DNA of 64,000 bases from Planctomycetota bacterium (lineage in GTDB: Bacteria; Planctomycetota; B15-G4): assembly GCA_029245865.1 (NCBI GenBank), contig JAQWOM010000043.1, positions 172,620-236,619 of the forward strand, given 5' to 3'. The notes beneath the pieces are model-generated. The model did not search any database. It had not been told where the DNA came from and was given only the letters and a program-made list of their open reading frames with translations. Every line of letters starts with the position of its first letter. The stretch's first letter is position 1. The position numbers and the translations under genes are program-made. Shown one piece after another: positions 48,872 through 57,849 of the stretch.

Positions 48872-50223
48872 CCCTCGATGACTTGCCTTCCGCAAACCGC
48901 GCCGGTCAGGATATCGCCATGACAAGGTCCCAGGCGCTGACTGACGTGAACGACGAGAGCTATCTCGCCAAAGTTCCGGGATCGAAGTCGTACACCAACC
49001 GCGCCCTGATTCTCGCGGCCATGCGGCCAGGCACGACCGACTTGCTCGGCGGACTCAAGTGCGACGACACCTACCGGATGTCTGAGGCATTGAATGCATT
49101 TGGGGGGCTCACTGTCTCCGAAACAGAAAACGGATTCCGAATCGTCCGCAAAGCCGAACGCCTCACAGCACCGCTCGAGCCACTTCATCTAGATGCTGCA
49201 GGAACACCGGCTCGCTTCCTTCTGGCATTCAGTACAGCTGCCGAGGGCGAAACGACAATCACCGGAACAAAGCGGCTCTGTGAACGCCCCATGGGAGAGA
49301 TTCTCGATGCACTGCGTGCACTGGGCATCGAGGCCCATTGCTTAGAAGGCGAGCAGCAATTGCCTGTGCGGATCACCGGCAGCCCCATCACCAGTCGAAC
49401 CTGGGCGACTCATGGCCAGACCTCATCGCAGTCTGCCAGCGCACTCCTCTTGCTTGCGTCCCAGCAGTCGCAAGGCCCCGTTCGCATCGAACTCCGCGGC
49501 CGCTCTCTCTCAGCACCCTATATCGACATGACGCTGGCCATGATGAATGCGTGCGGCATTCCTGCGTCCCGCACGGACGATTCTGCAATCGTCGTGCAGC
49601 AGGCCGTCGTCCAGGGCGACACGATTGCCATCGAGCCCGATGCCAGCAGCATGGCCTGCTTTCTCGCGGCCGCCGCCATCACAGGAAGTGAGGTTCAGAT
49701 CCAGGGCATCGGCAGTTCCTCAATTCAGGGCGACGTAGGCCTCGCACACATTTTCGAGCAGATGGGATGCACGCTCTCCATAACCCGCGACGCCATTCGC
49801 CTGAAAGGCGGTCCCCTGACAGGCCTCGACATCGACATGGGAGCTATGCCCGATGTCGTGATGTTGCTCGCCGTTGTGGCTGCTCGTGCCTCGGGTACGA
49901 GCAGGATCACCAACATTGGCAACCTGCGCTTCAAAGAATCCGACAGGCTCCACGCAATGGCCAGCGGATTGCAACAACTGGGAGTCACCGTAGAACAAGG
50001 CGACGACTTCTTGATCATTCACCCGGACGTCAAGCGGATGATCGCATCACCCGTTGCAACCTACGACGATCACCGAGTGGCCATGGCGTTCTCGGTCCTC
50101 GGACTCGTGGTGGATGGCATCGAGATCGAGCATCCGGAATGTGTCGCCAAATCTTTCCCCGGGTACTGGCAAGAGCTGAACAGATTCCGTGCACACCACC
50201 ACGCAGCCCCTTCAGGCCCCTGA
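48868..50223 (+). CDS. aroA: 3-phosphoshikimate 1-carboxyvinyltransferase
   Basis: VPGSKSYTNRALILAAM, LDAAGTPARFLLAF, QTSSQSASALLLLA, NLRFKESDRLHAMASGL, DDHRVAMAFSVLGL. Confidence 0.95.
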   Translation: MTLDDLPSANRAGQDIAMTRSQALTDVNDESYLAKVPGSKSYTNRALILAAMRPGTTDLLGGLKCDDTYRMSEALNAFGGLTVSETENGFRIVRKAERLTAPLEPLHLDAAGTPARFLLAFSTAAEGETTITGTKRLCERPMGEILDALRALGIEAHCLEGEQQLPVRITGSPITSRTWATHGQTSSQSASALLLLASQQSQGPVRIELRGRSLSAPYIDMTLAMMNACGIPASRTDDSAIVVQQAVVQGDTIAIEPDASSMACFLAAAAITGSEVQIQGIGSSSIQGDVGLAHIFEQMGCTLSITRDAIRLKGGPLTGLDIDMGAMPDVVMLLAVVAARASGTSRITNIGNLRFKESDRLHAMASGLQQLGVTVEQGDDFLIIHPDVKRMIASPVATYDDHRVAMAFSVLGLVVDGIEIEHPECVAKSFPGYWQELNRFRAHHHAAPSGP

Positions 50224-50244
50224 AGCCAAGTCGCTTCTCAAACC

Positions 50245-50258
50245 GAGCGCAGGCGCTC
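50245..50258. terminator. Short palindrome GAGCGC-AG-GCGCTC between convergent aroA and crcB
   Basis: Perfect 6-bp arms overlapping the crcB stop; no U-tract. Confidence 0.3.
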
Positions 50259-50661
50259 AGTCCATGAACAGCTTGACCAGAGCATGCCCGGCCCAAACGG
50301 CCAGCAGACCAGCCACCACATTCAGGGCCACGTTGCCGAGAGCCAGCGAAACCCGATCTTCGCGAAACAGAGCGAGGGTCTCGGCACCAAAGGTCGAGAA
50401 GGTCGTAAAGGCACCCAACAGCCCGGCCCCGAGGAAGTGACGCATTCTGGGATCGAGATCTTCGCGCTGGAAGACAGAAGCGAACAAGATGCCAGCCAGA
50501 AAACAGCCGACCACATTGACGGCAAGGGTGCCGATCGGCATGGAGCCCACATAGCGCCTGTGAAGAAATCCAGCCAGGCTGAAGCGTGCCAACGCACCTA
50601 GCCCACCACCAAGACACACAAAAACCCACGCGTGCATGAACCGCGATCCCAAGAGAAACAT
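50257..50661 (-). CDS. crcB: Fluoride exporter CrcB/Fluc
   Basis: LGGGLGALARFSLAGFL, GTLAVNVVGCFLAGIL, GLLGAFTTFSTFGAET. Confidence 0.95.
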   Translation of the reverse strand: MFLLGSRFMHAWVFVCLGGGLGALARFSLAGFLHRRYVGSMPIGTLAVNVVGCFLAGILFASVFQREDLDPRMRHFLGAGLLGAFTTFSTFGAETLALFREDRVSLALGNVALNVVAGLLAVWAGHALVKLFMD

Positions 50662-50741
50662 TTGGAGTTCCTCTATGATCGCCTTCCCTGCCTCCAGATT
50701 CACCCCCGAGTCAAGGAATCGCGTCAAGCGAGCAGCCTTTC

Positions 50742-51149
50742 ATGAATGCCAAACCGAGCGTCCTCTTCGTATGCATAGAGAACTCATGTCGCAGTCAGTT
50801 GGCAGAGGCCCTGGGCCGCATGGCCGGGCTGGAGACTTACAGCGCCGGCACTCGACCTTCAGGCACGGTGGACAGTGGCGCCATCGCCAGCATGGCGGAA
50901 TTGGGATATGACCTTGCAACACACCGCAGTGAATCCATCGATCAGTTCGCTCACCAGGAATTTGCAGCGACCGTCACCATGGGCTGCGGCGATGAGTGTG
51001 CCCACGTAAGCGCCGAAAGCCGTGAGACATGGCCCATCCCGGATCCCAAGGGCACCGACGCAGACAACTACAGGCGAGTCCGCGACGACATCGCAAGCAG
51101 GGTAGAAACCCTTGCGAAGCGCCTTCTGGACGCGCAAACGCACGCATGA
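50742..51149 (+). CDS. Low-molecular-weight phosphatase / arsenate reductase-like (ArsC)
   Basis: VLFVCIENSCRSQLAEAL P-loop (C-x5-R variant), TMGCGDECAHV, IPDPKGTD. Confidence 0.9.
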   Translation: MNAKPSVLFVCIENSCRSQLAEALGRMAGLETYSAGTRPSGTVDSGAIASMAELGYDLATHRSESIDQFAHQEFAATVTMGCGDECAHVSAESRETWPIPDPKGTDADNYRRVRDDIASRVETLAKRLLDAQTHA

Positions 51150-52669
51150 CGCAAGACTCGACGCTCGACTCCGGCCTCCGCGCGAGCCTGGCAAAACACG
51201 CAAAGCGCACGGCTTTCGCTTCGAGTCAGCACACCCTGACCTACGCCGAACTGGACAAGGCGGTCGAAGATGCCGTGGGTTGGCTGGCAGAGCGAAGCGT
51301 CACTCCCGGCGACCGCGTGCTGCTTCAGATGGACAAGGGTATTGCGTTCCTTCTACTCCACCTCGCAAACATGCGGATGGGCTCGGTCACTGTTCCGATC
51401 CACCCTCTCTCTACCGCTCAAGAAGTGGCCTACGCGATACGTGACTGCAGCCCACTTCTACTGGTATGCGGCCTTCAAGAAGACCGTGCCCAGCCCTCTT
51501 CGTTGCCAGAACACAACGGAACAGCAGTGGCTTTCGTGTCTCCATCAGAGCGCCCTGTTGGTAAAGCCCCACGCCAAAGCGACCCTCCTCAACCAGGGGA
51601 CCTTGCCTGCCTGCTTTACACATCGGGCACAACCGGTCCCCCAAAAGGTGCACGTTTGTTGCACCGACAACTCGCTGCGAACATCGCCATCCTGGCCAAG
51701 TCCTGGGGCTGGACACCTGAAGACCGTCTGCTCCACGTGCTCCCTTTGTTTCATGTTCACGGGCTCTTCGTGGCGGCTTCCGTCGCACTCCACTGCGGCG
51801 CGACCCTTGAATTAGCGACTCGATTCGAGCCGAGCGAAACATGGAAAGCATTGCTCTCCGGCCGCATTTCGCTCTTCATGGGCGTCCCAACGATGTACCA
51901 CCGATTGCTGAGCGCTGCCCCCGCCACCGCACCGCGCCCCACCGCTGTGCGACTCTTCACTTCAGGCTCTGCCCCACTCCGCCCGGAAACCTTACGGGCA
52001 TTTGAAGCACTCACGGGACAAGTCATCCTCGAACGCTACGGCATGACCGAGGTGGGTATGGCGGCGAGCAATCCACTACACGGCACCCGCAAGCCCGGAA
52101 GTGTCGGCCCTGCCTTACCAGGAGTTGGCCTGCGCATCGCCCCGCCACCAACAGGCCGCGAGCCTGACTCAGAAGACATTGGAGAGGTTCAAATCTCGGG
52201 GGCCTCCATCTTCGATGGCTACTGGAATCGCCCAGAGCAAACGGAACAGTCGTTCACGAAGGATGGCTGGCTACGGAGCGGGGATCTCGGCTTCCTGGAC
52301 TCCGACGGATACCTGCATCTGGTCGGCCGAGAAAAAGAGCTCATCATCTCGGGCGGACTCAATGTCTACCCGCGTGAAGTCGAGACTGCCCTGGACGAGC
52401 ACCCCTACGTCGCAGAATCAGCTGTCTGCGGTGTACCCGACGAAGACTTCGGCGAAGCCGTCGTCGCTGGAGTCGTGCTCCATGCGAAAAGTCAGCCCGG
52501 ATCTGTCCCGGACCTTGAAGAACTCCTCGCGTGGGCACGCGTGCGACTGGCCCCTTACAAACTGCCCAAGCGAATCGCGTTCCTCACGGAACTGCCTCGC
52601 AATGCCATGGGCAAGGTGCAAAAAGATCGCCTGTCCAGCCTTCCAGAACTGCGCGGAAGCGGTTCCTAG
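51146..52669 (+). CDS. AMP-dependent acyl-CoA synthetase (malonyl-CoA synthetase/FadD-like)
   Basis: CLLYTSGTTGPPKGARL, ERYGMTEVGMAASNPL, GWLRSGDLGFLDSDGYLHLVGREKELIISGGLNVYPREVE. Confidence 0.95.
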   Translation: MTQDSTLDSGLRASLAKHAKRTAFASSQHTLTYAELDKAVEDAVGWLAERSVTPGDRVLLQMDKGIAFLLLHLANMRMGSVTVPIHPLSTAQEVAYAIRDCSPLLLVCGLQEDRAQPSSLPEHNGTAVAFVSPSERPVGKAPRQSDPPQPGDLACLLYTSGTTGPPKGARLLHRQLAANIAILAKSWGWTPEDRLLHVLPLFHVHGLFVAASVALHCGATLELATRFEPSETWKALLSGRISLFMGVPTMYHRLLSAAPATAPRPTAVRLFTSGSAPLRPETLRAFEALTGQVILERYGMTEVGMAASNPLHGTRKPGSVGPALPGVGLRIAPPPTGREPDSEDIGEVQISGASIFDGYWNRPEQTEQSFTKDGWLRSGDLGFLDSDGYLHLVGREKELIISGGLNVYPREVETALDEHPYVAESAVCGVPDEDFGEAVVAGVVLHAKSQPGSVPDLEELLAWARVRLAPYKLPKRIAFLTELPRNAMGKVQKDRLSSLPELRGSGS

Positions 52670-54603
52670 GCCTCTTGTCCCTGGCTCTTGGGCCCGCGCA
52701 GATGCCCATCCAGCAAGCGTGCAGCCACACCGATGAAATCTCGCTCGGTGATGATGCCCACCAGCTTCCCCTCGTCTACGACGGGTAGGCACCCGACTTT
52801 TTCGCGCCGCATCACGGCAATCGCATCCAGGGTGCTCGTGTCCGAAGACACCGTGACAGGATTTGCGTTCATGATGTCGCTAACGGCAACAGGATCCTGA
52901 CTCTGCTTGCGCCTGCCATGTGCAACAAGCCTCAAAAGGGAGCGATGCGACAGCAAGCCGACCAGGCGCGCCTGGTCGTCTTCTACCGGAACATGCCTCA
53001 CATGCTCCCAGTCCATAAGACTCGCAGCCAAATCCACGAGATCGCCGGGTCGGACAGTGAAAAGGTCCGTTGACATGAACTGCCCTACGGTCTGAATCGC
53101 ATCACTGCTGTCGAGAACAGCCTGAAGCTCAGCAGCCTCGACCGGTGCCCACTCATGCACCGGAGAATCGGTGTCCTGTCGCTCCAACATCACGGCGGTG
53201 AGCACGCGATCTCTCACGTCTCCCGACCCCGCATCCGCCATGCTTCTGAGAGACTCTCTGACCCAACGCGCTCCAGTCGCACCACGGCTCACACGCTCTT
53301 CCAGCACGGAGAGATAGCGTTCGATATCAGCTTCGTCGATCTTCGAGGCGCGCAGTCCCTGCCGCGCCATGGGCAACAGTCGCTCCAGGATCAACTGCGA
53401 AGCCGGAATCGTCTCTCCATCGAGCCAGGTGAACTGCGCATTGAGACCGTGGCGTGCTGCCGCGAAGAAGTTGGACTTCGCATCCTCAAAGAGCATGTGT
53501 TCATGGATCTGTCCGTATTCCTCCACGCAGGCGGCCATGAGTCCGTAATAGAAGGCCGCATTGGCCATCTGATCGAGAATCGTTGGCCCTGCCGGAAGCA
53601 CCCGGTTTTCGATACGCAAATGAGGGCGAACCCCATCATGTCCGTAGCACACGCGATTCCAGCGATACACCGTCCCGTTGTGCAACCGAAGTGCTGAAAG
53701 CTCGGGGATCCCGTCGGCATCCAACACGGCATCGGGATCTTCTTCCAGGTCTGTCACAAAAAGCACCCGGAAACGTGAGATGTTCTCACGCCAGACTTCA
53801 GCAGCTGATTCCTTGACCCATGCGTCCCCAAAGCTCACCCGAGGGCGGACATTTCGAGCCTTCTGCACCGTGGACCGCGAATCCACGGAGTGCTGAAAGA
53901 GCGCCACTCGCGTTTCGTTCCAGAGTTGCCGGCCGAGCAAGACGGGCGAGTTGACTGCTGCGGCAAGCACCGGAGCTGTGATGGCTTGCGCTGTGTTGTA
54001 AAGCTTTGAAAACTCGGCAGGCGCCACCTGGAAGTGAAGTTGAAAACTTGTATTGCAGGATTCGAGCATGACGTTGTCGTGCGTCAACTCGAGTTCATCA
54101 TTGCCCTTGATCAACACATGGAAATGTCCGCCCCGTGCAGCGCACGTGGCTTCGTTGATTTCCATGTAGCGAGCTTTTTGCGTCATATTCGCCAGAGAGA
54201 GATCCTGAAGACGGAGCGTGGGGAGGATCCCCGTGAGCAGAATGCGCGCTCCTTCCGACTCGGCGGAAACGTCAGCTGCTCGCACCAGTTGCCTCAGCTC
54301 CGATTCCATCTTCGAGAGGCACTGCCCGCCAAAGACAAGGGGGCTCGAATTGGCCTCGAGATTGAACTGTGCCAGCTCATTGACGAGCTCGGGGCGATCC
54401 GCATGCCTCAGAACAGCATCGGCAATGGGCATCGGCCGCATCGAACTGTCCACGAGAAACATCTCCTGCTCTGCACCAATCCGCCGAATGCCCGTCTCGA
54501 AACGGTCTTCTTTGAGCATGCGTTCGAAGGCATGCACATCCGTCAACAGCGCTTTCATAAACCGGCGCTGCTGGAGCTCATCAGTCGGTCTGGTCGAGGT
54601 CAT
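52666..54603 (-). CDS. Glutamate-cysteine ligase-like (GCS2) carboxylate-amine ligase fused to two CBS domains
   Basis: IGAEQEMFLVDSSMRPMPIADAVL, FNLEANSSPLVFGG; C-term STDLFTVRPGDLVDLAASLMDWEHVRHVPVEDD and NANPVTVSSDTSTLDAIAVMRREKVGCLPVVDEGKLVGIITERDF. Confidence 0.9.
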   Translation of the reverse strand: MTSTRPTDELQQRRFMKALLTDVHAFERMLKEDRFETGIRRIGAEQEMFLVDSSMRPMPIADAVLRHADRPELVNELAQFNLEANSSPLVFGGQCLSKMESELRQLVRAADVSAESEGARILLTGILPTLRLQDLSLANMTQKARYMEINEATCAARGGHFHVLIKGNDELELTHDNVMLESCNTSFQLHFQVAPAEFSKLYNTAQAITAPVLAAAVNSPVLLGRQLWNETRVALFQHSVDSRSTVQKARNVRPRVSFGDAWVKESAAEVWRENISRFRVLFVTDLEEDPDAVLDADGIPELSALRLHNGTVYRWNRVCYGHDGVRPHLRIENRVLPAGPTILDQMANAAFYYGLMAACVEEYGQIHEHMLFEDAKSNFFAAARHGLNAQFTWLDGETIPASQLILERLLPMARQGLRASKIDEADIERYLSVLEERVSRGATGARWVRESLRSMADAGSGDVRDRVLTAVMLERQDTDSPVHEWAPVEAAELQAVLDSSDAIQTVGQFMSTDLFTVRPGDLVDLAASLMDWEHVRHVPVEDDQARLVGLLSHRSLLRLVAHGRRKQSQDPVAVSDIMNANPVTVSSDTSTLDAIAVMRREKVGCLPVVDEGKLVGIITERDFIGVAARLLDGHLRGPKSQGQEA

Positions 54604-54681
54604 ACGCGACCCTGGTTCCCTGAGAGGGTGACGAACCAGAAGATACCACCTCAGGCCCACGGCGACCGTATGGTGGTGCCC

Positions 54682-56547
54682 ATGAGAAAAACCTGGAAGA
54701 GAAAGCGTGGCCCCCCTCTGCCCCCCCACTCCCAGCGCCACCTGCCCGGCGCGGCAGCGGCCCTGAACCGCTCGAGACGAGTTGAGCTTTCAGAGAGCCT
54801 CAGGTCACTCACCCTGCTGTCAGCCCTGCTGGTTCTGGCGAGCTGCACGGCACCCGAAGTGTCCCGTGCGTCTCCCGACATAAGGCTCGGTCACCAACTG
54901 ACCACCCACGGGGGCGCGGTCGCATGCGCCGACCGACTGGCTGCCACCATCGGAGCCCAACTACTGGCACGCGGAGGCAACGCCGTAGACGCCGCCGTGG
55001 GCACGGCACTCGCCCTTGCCGTCACCTGGCCGTCAGCCGGCAATCTGGGTGGCGGTGGCGTCATGATCATTGCGATGGCAGACGGAACCCAGGTCACCGT
55101 CGACGCACGCGAGACAGCCCCTGCAGCTTTTCACGAAGACGCTTTTCTTGATGAGGGAGGAAACTACGTTCCCTCTCGAGCCACTGATCCCTGGCTGTGC
55201 ATCGGCGTCCCCGGAAGCGTGGCCGGATTGGCCCTTGCGCATGAACGGTTCGGGACACTGCCATGGCATGAACTCGTAGCGCCCGCCATTCGCCTTGCAC
55301 ACCAGGGTTTCGAACGCGGAGAGATGTTTCACCGCATCCTCTCCAGTTCTGCAACAGCCCTCGCTGCGATCCCTTCGAGTCGCGAGGTCTTCCTCAACCC
55401 CGACGGCTCCGTGCCCGCGACGGGCACGCTCCTCAAGCAACCGGCACTCGCCCGCACTCTGGAGCAGCTTGCAGAAAACGGCCCCGAAGCCTTCTATCGC
55501 GGACCTCTCGCGAAAGCTCTGGCAGCCGACATCCAGGAAAACGGCGGCTTGTTGACCTACGAGGATCTCGCGTCCTACCGCGCGGTGTTTCGGCCGCCGT
55601 TGACGCTAGAAATCGCGGGAACAGAAATCCTGGCCATGCCTCCGCCCTCCTCGGGAGGCGTCGCCATCGGACAGATCCTGGGACAACTCGAACGCCACGG
55701 TGCGCTCGACGGCGACCCAGGCTCTGCCGAGTTCCTCCACCTCTACGCCGAGAGTGCGCGTCGGGCATATGCAGAGCGGGCCCGATGGCTGGGCGACCCC
55801 GGGTATGTAGAAGTCCCCACCGCATGGTTGCTGGCGCCGGAAACGATCGACGATCTCGCTGCCAGCATCGACCCGACTCGGGCGACAGCGAGCACATCCA
55901 TTGGCCCGCCCATCACCGCACTGCGCAGAACCCCCGACAAGAAACAGACCACTCATCTCTCCGTGATCGACGGCGATGGAAATGCCGTCTCATTTACAAC
56001 CACTCTCGAAGCGACCTACGGCAGCAAGGCCGTCTCCGCACGAACCGGCGTCCTGCTCAACAACGAGTTGCGTGACTTCAACCGCATCCCTGGGCAATCC
56101 ACCGAATCGGGACACATTGGGACAGCGGCCAATCTCGCCGCACCCGGGAAACGCCCCCTCACGTCGATGTCGCCCATCATCGTGCTGGAGGACAACGAGG
56201 TGGTGCTGGTGACAGGCAGCCCCGGCGGACGAACGATCATCAACACCGTCTGTCAGATCTTCCTGGGTTTTGTCGGTCGCCGCCTCTCACTGAGTGATGC
56301 GGTCGCAGCACCGCGCGTGCATCATCAGTGGTTTCCCGATCAGTTGGTCTTCGAGCCGGGCTTCCCCAGACCTGCCGTGCGCGAAGAACTCATCAACCGC
56401 GGTCACACCGTCGTCAATCGAGAAGACACTCCTCCAGCCGGAGGGGCACTGGGCTCAGCCCACTCGGTTTCACGTAACCGGCTGACGGGAATCGTTACGG
56501 CTGTAGGCGACCCAAGAAGAGACGGTTGGTCGGCAACAGACTCCTGA
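54682..56547 (+). CDS. ggt: Gamma-glutamyltransferase, lipoprotein
   Basis: LLVLASCTAP lipobox, GGNAVDAAVGTALALAVTWPSAGNLGGGG, TTHLSVIDGDGNAVSFTTTLEATYGSKAV, GVLLNNELRDF. Confidence 0.95.
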   Translation: MRKTWKRKRGPPLPPHSQRHLPGAAAALNRSRRVELSESLRSLTLLSALLVLASCTAPEVSRASPDIRLGHQLTTHGGAVACADRLAATIGAQLLARGGNAVDAAVGTALALAVTWPSAGNLGGGGVMIIAMADGTQVTVDARETAPAAFHEDAFLDEGGNYVPSRATDPWLCIGVPGSVAGLALAHERFGTLPWHELVAPAIRLAHQGFERGEMFHRILSSSATALAAIPSSREVFLNPDGSVPATGTLLKQPALARTLEQLAENGPEAFYRGPLAKALAADIQENGGLLTYEDLASYRAVFRPPLTLEIAGTEILAMPPPSSGGVAIGQILGQLERHGALDGDPGSAEFLHLYAESARRAYAERARWLGDPGYVEVPTAWLLAPETIDDLAASIDPTRATASTSIGPPITALRRTPDKKQTTHLSVIDGDGNAVSFTTTLEATYGSKAVSARTGVLLNNELRDFNRIPGQSTESGHIGTAANLAAPGKRPLTSMSPIIVLEDNEVVLVTGSPGGRTIINTVCQIFLGFVGRRLSLSDAVAAPRVHHQWFPDQLVFEPGFPRPAVREELINRGHTVVNREDTPPAGGALGSAHSVSRNRLTGIVTAVGDPRRDGWSATDS

Positions 56548-56567
56548 CTCGACGGCTTACGAGTCAG
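56544..56567. terminator. Perfect 7-bp inverted repeat between convergent ggt and ATP-grasp A
   Basis: CTGACTC-gacggcttac-GAGTCAG; fills essentially the whole gap between the two stop codons. Confidence 0.5.
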
Positions 56568-57788
56568 CTAGCGCGCGTGAACTTTCACGGTCTCACCCAC
56601 CGTGTCCAGCATCTTGCGCAGGGTGTCGTAGTCGGGATGCCGCATGCGCACCCAGGCGTTGGCCATGAAGCCCCCCTCCACCGGCTGAGTCTTCGAGCCC
56701 GGGCCCGGGAAATGGCTGTCGATGATCCACTCGCCCCAGTTCAGATGCAGATCCTCGACACCCTCGTAACCGACGATATGTCCGTCGCAGTCTGGACGCA
56801 GGGCAATCATTCCTGCCGCATATTTGCGCGAGGGCTGCTCGACTGACCGCCCATGCACAATCGTGTTGGCCCACTCCCCGTACACGTCCATCTCGTTGCC
56901 AGCGCAGTACAAGTCCCATGCACCAACACCCGGAGGGCGGCAACCGATTTCTGAGAACTTCAGGCCCTTGGGGCCATAGAACCACTCCATGTGCGTGGCC
57001 GAGGTCTCAAGGCCCAGTTCACGAATGACCTTCTTTCCCAGGTGCTTCACCTCTTCGTAGGTGTCAGCAGCCACACGGTTGGTGGCGACAATCTGCGGTG
57101 AGATCCAACGATTGCGCATGCCCTCTAATACGTTCGGGTAGTAGTGGCATATGAACTCGTGGACGACCTCCCCGTCGACGCACAGCGTGTCGTAGAAACC
57201 CTCATGCCCCTCAATGAACTCTTCGAGTGCAACTTCTGCACCTCGCGGGACATCTGAGTTGTTCAAGGCCTGCTTCAGCTCTGCATCACTTCGAACGCAC
57301 GAGGTTCCAGCCGCCCCGGCTCCATCGCGCGGCTTCACAATCAACGGGTAACCCACGCTCTCCGCGAAGGCCATCGCCTCTTCCATGGACGAAGTCCCCA
57401 TGGACATCGCACATGGTATGTCTGCATTGCGCAGTGCCTCCTTCATGGCCGGCTTGTCACGGCACAGGAAAGCTGTCTTGGTGGAGGTTCCTGGAATACC
57501 GCAGGCTTCACGTACATTGGCAGTTGGCTGAATGTGTGCCTCGATCGTTGCTTCAAGGCGATCAACCCATCCGCGCTCCTGAATGCGGCGCACAGCCTCA
57601 TGAAGCGAAGGCTCGTGCACAACAGACGAGACCTGCTCATAAGCGCCAAGCCACTCGCGCAGCTCATCGTCCAAAAATTCGAGCGGCCGTTCGCCAATCC
57701 CAGTCACAAAAGCACCCGCTGAAGAGAGTGCGCGTACAAATTCACGCTGATTGTTTGGGAAGCCAGGCTCGACAAAAATCACGTGCAT
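56568..57788 (-). CDS. ATP-grasp ligase A
   Basis: CRDKPAMKEALRNADIPCA, GYPLIVKPRDGAGAAGTSCV, LEEFIEGHEGFYDTLCV, THMEWFYGPKGLKFSEIGCRPPG. Confidence 0.88.
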   Translation of the reverse strand: MHVIFVEPGFPNNQREFVRALSSAGAFVTGIGERPLEFLDDELREWLGAYEQVSSVVHEPSLHEAVRRIQERGWVDRLEATIEAHIQPTANVREACGIPGTSTKTAFLCRDKPAMKEALRNADIPCAMSMGTSSMEEAMAFAESVGYPLIVKPRDGAGAAGTSCVRSDAELKQALNNSDVPRGAEVALEEFIEGHEGFYDTLCVDGEVVHEFICHYYPNVLEGMRNRWISPQIVATNRVAADTYEEVKHLGKKVIRELGLETSATHMEWFYGPKGLKFSEIGCRPPGVGAWDLYCAGNEMDVYGEWANTIVHGRSVEQPSRKYAAGMIALRPDCDGHIVGYEGVEDLHLNWGEWIIDSHFPGPGSKTQPVEGGFMANAWVRMRHPDYDTLRKMLDTVGETVKVHAR

Positions 57789-57849
57789 CGCACTGCTCGC
57801 TTATGAACCGGAAAGGGCCACGTATCCGCACCACGGATCATTCAAGTCG

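Noticed and set aside
50662-50741. Possible fluoride riboswitch upstream of crcB
   Set aside because: The minus-strand leader lacks the conserved GGNGAUGG and CUGAUGA elements of the crcB motif RNA.
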